Positions 1 to 5,932 of a DNA stretch of 7,362 nucleotides are shown piece by piece (the stretch's first letter is position 1; the number at the start of each line of letters is the position of its first letter). The stretch is from Planctomycetota bacterium (lineage in GTDB: Bacteria; Planctomycetota; Planctomycetia; Pirellulales; UBA1268), in NCBI GenBank assembly GCA_003669255.1, contig QWPO01000195.1, positions 1-7,362 on the forward strand, in the 5' to 3' direction. Below the pieces are notes generated by a model. That model saw nothing but the letters and a program-made list of their open reading frames with translations, was not told the DNA's origin and ran no database searches. The translations under genes were made by a program, and so were the position numbers.

Positions 1-173
1 AACGCCGCCTGGATCGACGGCTCGATGTTGACGATCCGCCCCTTGTAGATGTTGCCGACGAGGTTGTCCTGGCTGGTCCGCTCCACGTAGAGCTCCTCCA
101 ACACCCCGTCCTCCATGATCGCGATCCGGCACTCTTCCGGCTGCGACACGTTGATCAGCATTTCCTGTTTCAT
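1..173 (-). CDS. rng: Ribonuclease E/G family, N-terminal fragment (runs off left edge)
   Basis: Endoribonuclease of the RNase E/G family, which cuts single-stranded RNA in mRNA decay and rRNA processing. Only the first 57 codons are in the window. The protein begins MKQEMLINVSQPEECRIAIM, then continues with ELYVERTSQDNLVGNIYKGR and IVNIEPSIQAA. This is the usual family opening: a short beta hairpin with L-x-E-L-Y-V-E-R, then the start of the S1-like RNA-binding domain (NxVGNIYKGRV-N-PSIQAAFVD in relatives). The ATG at 173 is chosen because AGAAGGG (minus strand, 187-181) lies 7 nt upstream. The gene follows ptsI by 45 nt on the same strand and is probably co-transcribed. A GC hairpin sits just before its ribosome binding site. 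Whether it is the RNase E or RNase G type cannot be told without the C-terminal part, so the symbol is provisional. Confidence 0.9.
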   Translation of the reverse strand, partial: MKQEMLINVSQPEECRIAIMEDGVLEELYVERTSQDNLVGNIYKGRIVNIEPSIQAA

Positions 174-180
174 CGGTTTT

Positions 181-187
181 CCCTTCT
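181..187 (-). promoter_or_regulatory. Ribosome binding site of the RNase E/G gene
   Basis: Minus-strand AGAAGGG is separated by 7 nt from the ATG at 173. It supports that start over the second in-frame ATG (codon 5). Confidence 0.6.
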
Positions 188-192
188 CTGTT

Positions 193-213
193 CGCCGCCC
201 CGAAAGGGCGGCG
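193..213 (-). other. GC-rich hairpin between ptsI and rng
   Basis: CGCCGCCC (193-200) and GGGCGGCG (206-213) form a perfect 8-bp stem around a 5-nt loop (CGAAA on plus, TTTCG on minus). In the direction of transcription it begins 5 nt after the ptsI stop codon and ends 5 nt before the rng ribosome binding site. No T run follows on either strand, so it is not a classic intrinsic terminator. It could be an attenuator, an mRNA stability or processing element, or a target for RNase E/G autoregulation. The pairing is seen; the function is inferred. Confidence 0.5.
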
Positions 214-218
214 GGGCA

Positions 219-1958
219 CTAGGCCCCGGTTTGGGCGAGCAGGCGACGCATCTGGTCGCGCAGGTAGGCTTTGACCTCCTGCGCCCCGTACATCGACAGC
301 GCCTTGTCGGCGACCACGCGGCAGTCGGCGGCCGAAACGCTTCGGCACGCCTGCTTCACTTCCGGAACGGCGCTCGCCGGCACGCTCAGCTGCCGGAGCC
401 CCAGTCCCAAAAGCAGCTGCGTGAACATCACGCTGCCGCTCATCTGGCCACACACATTGGCCGGCACTCCGGCCTCCCGCGCCACGTCCAGCGAGCGGCG
501 CAACAGCCGCAGCACCGCTGGATCGCAGGCGTTGTACAAATCCGCAACCTCCTTGTTGCCCCGGTCGACCGCCAGCGTGTACTGGATCAGGTCGTTGGTG
601 CCGACCGAGACGAAATCGACCTCCTTGATGAATGCATCGAGCATCATCACGGCGGCCGGCGTCTCGACCATCATCCCCACCGGCATCTTCGGGTTGAACT
701 CGATGCCGTGTTCGGCGAGATCCTCCATCACGTCGGCGAGCACCATCCGGGCCTGCCGGAGCTCGACGATCGTGGAGATCAGTGGAAACATCACGCGGAC
801 GTCCCCTAAGGCGCTGGCCCGGAGAATCGCCCGCAGTTGCGTGCGAAAAACCGGCAGCTGCCGCAGCGAAAGGCGGATGCTCCGCAGGCCGAGGCAGGGA
901 TTCCGCTCCTCCTCGGGCGTCGTCTCGGTGAGCATCTTGTCGGCACCGAGGTCGAGCGTGCGGATCACCACCGGCTTGCCGCCCATCGCGTTGACGACGG
1001 AACTGTAGGCCTTGTAGTGGTCTTCCTCGGTCGGCTCCCGCTTGCTCGTCAGGTAGAGAAACTCGGTGCGGTAGAGGCCGATGCCGTCGCAGCCGCGGCT
1101 GATGCACTGCTCCACTTCACTGGGAAACTCGATGTTGCCCATGATCTGGATGCGAACGCCGTCGGTCGTCTCGGCGGGCAGGTCGCGGAGCCGGTCGAGC
1201 TTCGCCGCCACGTGCTTGGCGGCCTCCTCCTCGAGGCGATACTGGGCGATCGTCTCCTCGTCGGGCTGGAGGATGATCACGCCCTGATTGCCGTCGAGGA
1301 TCACCGGCTCGCCGCCCGACACGTCGGCCAGGAACGGGCCCACGCCGACGACCGCCGGAATCTCGAGCCCCTCGGCCACGATCGCGGTGTGGCTACCCGG
1401 CCCGCCGAGTTCGGTGGCGAATCCCTTCACGAGCCGGCGATCGAGATTCGCCGTCTCGCTCGGCGTGAGGTTGTGCGCCAGCACCACCACCGGCTGCGAG
1501 ATCGCCGCGAGCGTCTCCCGCCGCTGGCCGAGCAGGTTGCGCAGCAGGCTCTTCTCCAGGTCGTAGATGTCGTGCGCCCGCTGGGCGATGTGGCTGTCGA
1601 GGTTCTGGAAGGCCTTGGCGTAGCGGCGGAGCGTGCGGCTCACCGCGTATTCGGGCCACCAGTTCCGGTCGCGAACGGCGCTGGTCAGCTCCTCCTGGAG
1701 CTTCGGGTCGTGGAGCATCGCCAGATGCGCCTCGAAGATCGCGGCGTATTGGTCGCCGAGTTCGGCGCGGATGGCGTCGCGGTTTTGCTCCACCTCACGG
1801 GCGGTCTCGCCCATGGCCGCGGCCAGGCGGGCGAGTTCCGTGTCGACGGCGCTCCGCTCCACGAACCGCCGCGGAATGCGGAAGCCCTCGCTGTCGAGGA
1901 CGAGCGCCTCGCCGATGGTGACGCCGGGTGAGACGGCGATGCCTTGGAGTTTGAGCAT
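219..1958 (-). CDS. ptsI: Phosphoenolpyruvate-protein phosphotransferase (PTS Enzyme I)
   Basis: Cytoplasmic Enzyme I (579 aa, normal length), which takes phosphate from PEP and passes it to HPr. Order of parts: start motif QGIAVSPGVTIGEALVLD (residues 5-22), helical HPr-binding region (about 35-145), phospho-histidine domain with GGPGSHTAIVAEGLEIPAVVG (185-205, active His190), then the PEP-binding TIM barrel. Barrel motifs visible are GLYRTEF (294-300, Arg297), RTLDLGADK (333-341), MMVETPAAV (429-437), SVGTNDLIQYT (451-461) and the active-site Cys503 in NVCGQMSGS. No N-terminal GAF domain is present, so it is a plain EI and not PtsP. The Cys loop differs from the common CGE(L/M)AGD. ATG 1958 matches the family start; no clear Shine-Dalgarno precedes it. 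It lies 188 nt after ptsH and 45 nt before rng, and ends with TAG. Confidence 0.97.
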   Translation of the reverse strand: MLKLQGIAVSPGVTIGEALVLDSEGFRIPRRFVERSAVDTELARLAAAMGETAREVEQNRDAIRAELGDQYAAIFEAHLAMLHDPKLQEELTSAVRDRNWWPEYAVSRTLRRYAKAFQNLDSHIAQRAHDIYDLEKSLLRNLLGQRRETLAAISQPVVVLAHNLTPSETANLDRRLVKGFATELGGPGSHTAIVAEGLEIPAVVGVGPFLADVSGGEPVILDGNQGVIILQPDEETIAQYRLEEEAAKHVAAKLDRLRDLPAETTDGVRIQIMGNIEFPSEVEQCISRGCDGIGLYRTEFLYLTSKREPTEEDHYKAYSSVVNAMGGKPVVIRTLDLGADKMLTETTPEEERNPCLGLRSIRLSLRQLPVFRTQLRAILRASALGDVRVMFPLISTIVELRQARMVLADVMEDLAEHGIEFNPKMPVGMMVETPAAVMMLDAFIKEVDFVSVGTNDLIQYTLAVDRGNKEVADLYNACDPAVLRLLRRSLDVAREAGVPANVCGQMSGSVMFTQLLLGLGLRQLSVPASAVPEVKQACRSVSAADCRVVADKALSMYGAQEVKAYLRDQMRRLLAQTGA

Positions 1959-2146
1959 CGGGCGCAGTCCGCCCGCCGGCAGCGGAGGCCCTCATGGGAG
2001 ATCGCACGGCCCGCCAAGGCGGGGGCGATCGACATCCCGGGGTCTCGCGCCTGGCAGTTGGTCGCGGCTCCTTCGGTGGTTGTGGTCGTTGGTGGTTGAA
2101 CCGCGGCGAACGGGGACCGTGATCGGCCCCGAACACGTTCCCCGGG
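1959..2146 (-). other. 188-nt ptsH-ptsI intergenic region with two small hairpins
   Basis: This is the longest gap inside the cluster. It holds a stem of CGGGG/CCCCG plus CCG/CGG with one bulged base and a 4-nt loop (2111-2131), starting 15 nt after the ptsH stop. It also holds a near-palindrome CCCGCCAAGGCGGG (2010-2023), and the 8-mer GGTGGTTG twice (2075-2082 and 2091-2098). No T run follows either hairpin and I see no convincing -35/-10 pair for a separate ptsI promoter. The hairpins could lower or stabilise ptsI-rng expression relative to ptsH; that is inference. Confidence 0.4.
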
Positions 2147-2491
2147 TCAGGATTCCTGGTCGTTCTCGTGTTCGTTGAAGCGGCTCTCGAACAGGCTGCC
2201 GATGGCATCGAGCGCCTCGCGGGCGTCTGGCCCGGTCGCTTCCACCACCAGCCTGGTGCCCGCCTCGGCGGCGAGCGTGAGGAGTTCGAGGATGCTCTTG
2301 CCGTCGGCCCGTTGCGAATCGTTGACGAAGGCGATTCGCGACTGCCACTTCCGCGCCTCGCGGGCGAGCAGATCGGCAGGGCGGGCGTGCAGGCCCGCCG
2401 CATTCACCACGACGACCTCGCGCGAGATGGTCTCCTCTTGCTGGAGGCCACCGGCGGCGTCGCGAACGGATTCGGGACTTCTTGCATTCAT
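2147..2491 (-). CDS. ptsH: HPr phosphocarrier protein with N-terminal extension
   Basis: Small cytoplasmic phosphocarrier between Enzyme I and EIIA proteins. The active site reads VVNAAGLHARPADLLAREA, where the His of GLHARPA takes phosphate from EI and the Arg two residues on is the usual partner. The second signature, RADGKSILELLTLAA, keeps the serine corresponding to Ser46 of Gram-positive HPr. Typical HPr is about 85-90 aa and begins a few residues before this beta strand. Here about 22 extra residues precede ISREVVVV and an acidic tail (NEHENDQES) follows. I place the start at ATG 2491 (114 aa), one nt after the ptsN TGA (TGATATG), fitting translational coupling. A GTG at 2506 in the same frame would give 119 aa and overlap ptsN by 14 nt. 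In the 119-aa numbering the active His is 40 and the Ser is 71. Neither start has a strong ribosome binding site. Confidence 0.93.
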   Translation of the reverse strand: MNARSPESVRDAAGGLQQEETISREVVVVNAAGLHARPADLLAREARKWQSRIAFVNDSQRADGKSILELLTLAAEAGTRLVVEATGPDAREALDAIGSLFESRFNEHENDQES

Positions 2492-2492
2492 A

Positions 2493-2969
2493 TCACGACA
2501 CCACACCGTGGCTGTCCGCCTCTTCGAGTAGATGCTGGATGTCGACCGGCTCCTTCGCGGCCTTCAGCAGCCGGCAGAAGGAGTCGTCACGGAGCTGCCG
2601 CGAGATGTTCTCGAGGGCGCGGAGGTGGTCGCCGGGCCGGTCGGGAGGCGAGACGAGCAGGAAGAACAGCTGCACGGGCTCGCCGTCGAGGCTCTGGAAA
2701 TCGATGCCCTGCTGACTGACGGCCACCGTGCCGACGAGCTTATTGACGCTGGGGTGCTTGGTGTGGGGCACGGCCACGCCCCGGCCGATCCCGGTGCTGC
2801 CGAGGTCTTCCCGCTTCATGATCGCCTTCACGATCCCCTCGAGATCGCCGGGAGCGATCTTCCCCGCATCGACGAGCGACTGCGCCATCTCGCGGATCAC
2901 GCCCTCCTTGGTGGCGGCGTGGACGTGGGAGCGGACCGCGTCGTTGGCGACGAAATCGGAAAACTTCAT
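2493..2969 (-). CDS. ptsN: PTS EIIA protein of the nitrogen/fructose family
   Basis: A single EIIA domain of the PTS_EIIA_2 (Fru/Ntr) type, 158 aa, close to E. coli PtsN in length. It accepts phosphate from HPr and usually acts as a regulator, not in sugar uptake. Seen in the sequence: REDLGSTGIGRGVAVPHTKH (residues 53-72) with active His69, then LVGTVAVSQQGIDFQSLDG (78-96), LFFLLVSPPDRPGDHLRALE (101-120) with the second conserved His115, and a C-terminal LLEEADS. There is no fused EIIB or EIIC domain and none encoded nearby, which supports a regulatory role. It follows hpf by 45 nt and is almost contiguous with ptsH, matching the hpf-ptsN pairing well known from proteobacterial rpoN operons. 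ATG 2969 fits the family start, though no Shine-Dalgarno is evident. Confidence 0.95.
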   Translation of the reverse strand: MKFSDFVANDAVRSHVHAATKEGVIREMAQSLVDAGKIAPGDLEGIVKAIMKREDLGSTGIGRGVAVPHTKHPSVNKLVGTVAVSQQGIDFQSLDGEPVQLFFLLVSPPDRPGDHLRALENISRQLRDDSFCRLLKAAKEPVDIQHLLEEADSHGVVS

Positions 2970-3014
2970 GCGTGATGCCGTGTCGGAAGGTGGGTGGCGG
3001 ATGGTGGCCGCGTT

Positions 3015-3335
3015 TCAGGACCGGCGACTCGACTGCACATGCTTGTGGTCGCGGATCTTTTCCTTGTGCTTGCGGAGTTGCTGCTCCATCTTCTGCACCG
3101 CGCCATCGACGCTCCGCCAGAGATGGGGGGAAACCTCATGGCTGACGAGCTCGTGGAAGTGCTCGGACGAGGCCACGATCTCCACCGCGGGCAGAGACGA
3201 GTTCTGCAGGTCGACCGTCACGTTCAGGGCCGTCAGCCGGTCGAAATAACGCGTCAACCGCGACACCTTCGACTCGATCTTCGACTGCGAGGCCGGGCTC
3301 AGCTGGCCGTGCCGTGCGGAAACTCTGGTCTGCAC
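3015..3335 (-). CDS. hpf: Ribosome hibernation promoting factor, short form
   Basis: Short HPF/YfiA-type protein (106 aa) that binds the 30S decoding region and inactivates ribosomes in stress or stationary phase. The sequence opens VQTRVSARHGQLSPASQSKI, has RLTRYFDRL (residues 26-34) and the beta strand LNVTVDL (37-43), and then AVEIVASSEHFHELVS. It ends in the basic helix WRSVDGAVQKMEQQLRKHKE, matching the family's aID-aV-KLe-QLrKhKek signature. There is no long-form C-terminal dimerisation domain. I choose GTG at 3335 because GAGGAG (3343-3348) lies 7 nt upstream and the next residues align with the family start. The open frame extends further upstream, but that part overlaps the preceding gene and shows no HPF similarity. 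It is the first gene of the hpf-ptsN-ptsH-ptsI-rng cluster. Confidence 0.92.
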   Translation of the reverse strand: MQTRVSARHGQLSPASQSKIESKVSRLTRYFDRLTALNVTVDLQNSSLPAVEIVASSEHFHELVSHEVSPHLWRSVDGAVQKMEQQLRKHKEKIRDHKHVQSSRRS

Positions 3336-3342
3336 GCAAACG

Positions 3343-3348
3343 CTCCTC
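3343..3348 (-). promoter_or_regulatory. Ribosome binding site fixing the GTG start of hpf
   Basis: Minus-strand GAGGAG with 7 nt to the GTG at 3335. It is the strongest Shine-Dalgarno in the cluster and decides the start against upstream in-frame codons such as the ATG of MLRVPSF. Confidence 0.7.
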
Positions 3349-3372
3349 AAGGTTGGAAAAGAAGGAACCCGA

Positions 3373-3402
3373 AGCATATCACCCGCAGTGGCGCTCCAGC
3401 AA
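3373..3402 (-). promoter_or_regulatory. Possible promoter of the hpf-ptsN-ptsH-ptsI-rng cluster
   Basis: On the minus strand, TTGCTG (3402-3397) is followed after 18 nt by TATGCT (3378-3373), which is preceded by TGA, giving an extended -10 form (TGATATGCT). Transcription would start near 3366, leaving a leader of about 30 nt before the GTG of hpf. The -35 match is weak, and planctomycete promoter consensus sequences are not well known to me, so this is a guess from general sigma-70 rules. Confidence 0.3.
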
Positions 3403-3414
3403 TTCGCACTGCGG
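3383..3414 (-). repeat. Inverted repeat upstream of hpf
   Basis: CCGCAGTG (3383-3390) and CACTGCGG (3407-3414) are perfect 8-bp arms around a 16-nt centre. One bulged base allows two further pairs. The repeat covers the -35 box and spacer of the possible hpf promoter, as an operator would. It also lies 24 nt after the stop codon of the membrane protein gene, where a terminator stem would sit. In the transcribed direction a pyrimidine-rich stretch (TTCCTTCTTTTCC) follows only after a gap, so a classic terminator is doubtful. Confidence 0.4.
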
Positions 3415-3438
3415 AAACGTCGTGCAGGGGCGCGAAAC

Positions 3439-5715
3439 TCACTCGTCGTCACGGTCCTGCGGGGTCGCTGGCGCGGCCGCCGGCGGCTCCCCCCCACGCC
3501 TGATCCGCCCCTGCTCGAGCTGAGTCTTCCACCACGCGATGCCGTCGTCGCGCAGCATGTCGGGACGATCCGCGCGATACGTGGAGCGATGCTTCTCGTC
3601 GGGCTGCACGATCTCGACGAGCCTGCGGATCGCATACCGGCGCACGGCCAGGCTGCCGTCGCCGAGCGATTCAACGAGCAGCGCATCGCCGCCGGCAGCG
3701 AGTTCGTCGTCGCTGAAGCCGCGGGCGCACGCCATCAGCGTGTCGCCCTTGCCCTGCGGGCCACCCTCGCGAAATGCCGCGGCAAGTGCCGCCGCGGAGT
3801 TTTCCCCGCGGGCGATCGCCAGCGGCACCGCCATCTGCTCAAGCGTGGTCCACTGGGTCTCGCTCAACGACAGCGGCCGCTCCGCGGCGAGCAGAGCCAC
3901 GAGTTCGCGATAGTCGCCGAGCAGCGCGAGGGTGGCCGCCGCGATCATCCGGTTCTCACTTCGCCGGTCAGTCGCCAGCCGGCGAAGCGGCTCATCAACG
4001 CCCGTCGCCGGGCTGGCCGCCAGCGTGTCGGCGAGCGTCCTCGCAGCCGACCGCTCGATGCGATCGCCACCGGCTGGGAAACGCATCCACGCCGGCTCGG
4101 CGGTAGGCGGCACGAGCGTGGCGGCGGCTGGGTCGCGATCATCCCAGGCGATGGCGGCCCGCGGCGCAAGGAGCACTTCCGGAGGCAGGCCCGCCAGCGG
4201 CGTCCAGTCGCCGCCCGCCGCCGCCTGCTGCCAGACCTTCTCGGTGGCGCCGGCGTGGATCACCGCCCGACGAGACGGCGCTGACGCGCCGCCGGGGTCG
4301 CGATCGAACAGCACCTCGATGCCCGCCGGCTGCCGCATCACTCCGGAGATGACGCCACGCAGTCTGCCGGCCATCACGCCGATTCGCGCATCGGCGGCCG
4401 CGGCCGACACGACCGCGCGACCAAACACGATTTCGACTCGCGGCGTCATATCGGCGTCGTGCGTGACCACCGCCATGGAGCCAGGCTCGAGCCGAATCGT
4501 CACTCCTCCGAGCGAGAACACCGGGTGGCACCAGGGCGGCGCAATCAGTTCTTCGCGATCTGCCAGCGGCGCATCGGCGGGCAGAAGAAGCCACGCCGCC
4601 GCACCGTCGACCTCGCCCCGATGCAACAGCAGGCCTCCTTCGCGGAGCTTTGCCGCCGACTCGCCTCCCTGACCCGCCCCGCCGTCGGCCGGCGCCCCAT
4701 CGGGCACGGCCGCGGGAATCGACGCGGCCGCCAGCGCCGAATCCGCCGCAGCCGGATCCGCCGCAGCGGGAGCCGCCACGATCGCCATCGCATCGCCGCT
4801 GGGCACCCGCTGATCGCCAAGCGCCGGAGTGGCGGCCGGTTCCGGAGGCGCGATCGCCGCAGGGAAAGCCTGTTGTGGAGACGGCTCTGACGCAGCCGCG
4901 CTGAGCGCCTCCACGTCTGGTGGTGCTGGGGGGCCGTCTTGAGCTGGTGCATCACCGGGCGGGGGTGCGGCTGGTTCGATCGCGGCCGTCTCTTCTGCTT
5001 CTTCTGCAGGCGGCTCCACCGCGGATGCAGGCGGCGGCGCGGCGGCTGGCACCTCGACGGGCTTCCGGGGCGGTTCAACCGGTGCCGCAGCCAACTCCTG
5101 CGGCTTCACGGGCTGCTTCGTTCCGCGAGTGAGCGACCACACAAAAAATCCGGCGAGCACTCCCAGCAGGATCAGCGCCGTAGCAGCCGACGCCCACGCC
5201 GCCCACGGAGCGCGACGCCCCTGAGAACGCCCCGGACTCAGAGCCTTCGCGGTGCCCGCCCGTGTTGAGTCGCGACCACTCGACGACACCGCCAAAGCCA
5301 CCGCCTCGATCGGGTCGAGCCGCCGGGTCGCCATCTCGAGCAACTGGCGGCGACGGGCGGCAGAGACTGGCTCGATCGCCCCTGGTTCGCGGGCGACTTC
5401 GGCGAGTAGGTGGTGGCACGCGGCCACGTCGGCGAGGTGGATGTCGGATTCCACGCATACCCGCTCGAATGCCTCGAGGCGATCGGCGGCCAGGGCGTTG
5501 TCGAGAAACTCGGCGGCCGTGTTTGGGTCGTCGGCCAGGCCGCGGCCCGTCGGGGGTGGCGCGGAGAGCGTTGGTCGGACAATCACGTCCCGCACCCGTT
5601 CCACGAGAGCGGGGGCCACGCCGCTCGCCTGGACTTTTTCCCCGAGCGCCGTCTGGTCTTCCGGGCTCAGCAGCCCGTCCATCCACGCCAGCAGGGTTCT
5701 CACGGTCAGTCGCAC
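3439..5715 (-). CDS. Single-pass membrane protein, FecR-like extracytoplasmic part and possible HEAT-like C-terminus; function unknown
   Basis: A 758-aa protein I cannot name. Residues 1-135 form a soluble N-terminal region opening MRLTVRTLLAWMDGLLSPED, with DPNTAAEFLDN (63-73) and VCVESDIHLADVAACHHLL (86-104). From memory this pattern recurs in planctomycete membrane proteins. Cys87, His93, Cys100 and His101/102 could bind a metal, but they do not match a classic zinc-finger anti-sigma domain. One membrane segment spans about 171-195 with basic residues before it, suggesting an N-in, C-out topology. Residues 200-355 are an Ala/Pro-rich linker. Residues 360-470 are beta-rich (LEPGSMAVV..., VEIVFGRAVVSA...) and resemble FecR domains. 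Residues 575-735 look helical with HEAT-like stretches. I choose GTG 5715 because GGAGGAG lies 6 nt upstream; the ATG at 5730 has no ribosome binding site. It could be an envelope sensor or anti-sigma-like regulator. Confidence 0.8.
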   Translation of the reverse strand: MRLTVRTLLAWMDGLLSPEDQTALGEKVQASGVAPALVERVRDVIVRPTLSAPPPTGRGLADDPNTAAEFLDNALAADRLEAFERVCVESDIHLADVAACHHLLAEVAREPGAIEPVSAARRRQLLEMATRRLDPIEAVALAVSSSGRDSTRAGTAKALSPGRSQGRRAPWAAWASAATALILLGVLAGFFVWSLTRGTKQPVKPQELAAAPVEPPRKPVEVPAAAPPPASAVEPPAEEAEETAAIEPAAPPPGDAPAQDGPPAPPDVEALSAAASEPSPQQAFPAAIAPPEPAATPALGDQRVPSGDAMAIVAAPAAADPAAADSALAAASIPAAVPDGAPADGGAGQGGESAAKLREGGLLLHRGEVDGAAAWLLLPADAPLADREELIAPPWCHPVFSLGGVTIRLEPGSMAVVTHDADMTPRVEIVFGRAVVSAAAADARIGVMAGRLRGVISGVMRQPAGIEVLFDRDPGGASAPSRRAVIHAGATEKVWQQAAAGGDWTPLAGLPPEVLLAPRAAIAWDDRDPAAATLVPPTAEPAWMRFPAGGDRIERSAARTLADTLAASPATGVDEPLRRLATDRRSENRMIAAATLALLGDYRELVALLAAERPLSLSETQWTTLEQMAVPLAIARGENSAAALAAAFREGGPQGKGDTLMACARGFSDDELAAGGDALLVESLGDGSLAVRRYAIRRLVEIVQPDEKHRSTYRADRPDMLRDDGIAWWKTQLEQGRIRRGGEPPAAAPATPQDRDDE

Positions 5716-5721
5716 GGCAGA

Positions 5722-5728
5722 CTCCTCC
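5722..5728 (-). promoter_or_regulatory. Ribosome binding site of the membrane protein gene
   Basis: Minus-strand GGAGGAG with 6 nt to the GTG at 5715. It overlaps the in-frame ATG at 5730, which would otherwise be taken as the start and add MEESA to the N-terminus. Confidence 0.65.
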
Positions 5729-5748
5729 ATGAAAGGAGTGGCGATTCG

Positions 5749-5794
5749 CGGCCGATTTCGTGCACGTTTTTTTCACCGCAGAAATCAGCGGCCG
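5749..5794. repeat. Long inverted repeat enclosing GTGCAC and a T7 run, divergent promoter region
   Basis: CGGCCGATTTC (5749-5759) pairs with GAAATC-AGC-GGCCG (5781-5794). That is 11 matched pairs interrupted by a 3-nt bulge in the right arm, around a 21-nt centre. The centre carries the palindrome GTGCAC (5760-5765) and seven T (5767-5773), the most AT-skewed run in the intergenic region. It lies 34 nt upstream of the GTG of the minus-strand membrane protein gene. It may be an operator or leader structure; no consensus promoter is recognisable around it. Confidence 0.45.
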
Positions 5795-5842
5795 GGACGA
5801 TCCAGGGTGGCTCGGACTCCGTAATGGTGGATGGCGTCCCGG
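5792..5842. repeat. Perfect 8-bp inverted repeat in the divergent region
   Basis: CCGGGACG (5792-5799) and CGTCCCGG (5835-5842) are exact reverse complements 35 nt apart. They lie between the two divergent genes and abut the preceding inverted repeat. In GC-rich DNA an 8-bp match can arise by chance, so its meaning is uncertain. Confidence 0.3.
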
Positions 5843-5843
5843 G

Positions 5844-5871
5844 TTGGCCTTTCGGGGTCGAGGGATAGACT
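5844..5871 (+). promoter_or_regulatory. Weak possible promoter of the TPR gene
   Basis: TTGGCC (5844-5849) and TAGACT (5866-5871) are spaced by 16 nt and each match the sigma-70 consensus at 4 of 6 positions. The leader would be about 55 nt and would contain a 6-bp hairpin, GGACGG (5896-5901) with CCGTCC (5914-5919), just before the AGGG at 5920-5923. The matches are modest. Confidence 0.22.
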
Positions 5872-5932
5872 TTCCTCGGTCGGATCGAGTAATCAGGACG
5901 GAGGCACGACGGCCCGTCCAGGGTTCATCCAT

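Noticed and set aside
193..213. Intrinsic terminator after ptsI
   Set aside because: The stem is strong but no T run follows on either strand; it is kept only as a hairpin.
837..1931. 364-aa open frame on the plus strand
   Set aside because: Antisense to ptsI, whose protein is unmistakable. It has no recognisable motif and arises from GC codon bias.
1685..2035. Small leader-like open frame with ATG at 2035 overlapping the ptsI start
   Set aside because: It continues for over 270 nt inside ptsI in another frame with Arg/Ser/Pro-rich sequence, as a shadow frame would, and has no good ribosome binding site.
3336..3686. N-terminal extension of hpf to an ATG at 3686
   Set aside because: It overlaps the preceding gene and has no HPF similarity; a strong GAGGAG sits 7 nt before the GTG at 3335, where the family sequence begins.
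3388..4284. 298-aa open frame on the plus strand
   Set aside because: Antisense to the membrane protein gene, Arg-rich, with no family resemblance and no good ribosome binding site.
4640..5110. Possible frameshift or non-coding insert in the Ala/Pro-rich stretch of the membrane protein gene
   Set aside because: The frame is open throughout and the sequence on both sides is protein-like, so a flexible linker after the membrane helix explains it.
5831..5932. N-terminal extension of the TPR protein to an ATG at 5831
   Set aside because: The extra 34 residues do not look protein-like and overlap intergenic inverted repeats; ATG 5933 has AGGG upstream and a basic start typical of such proteins.
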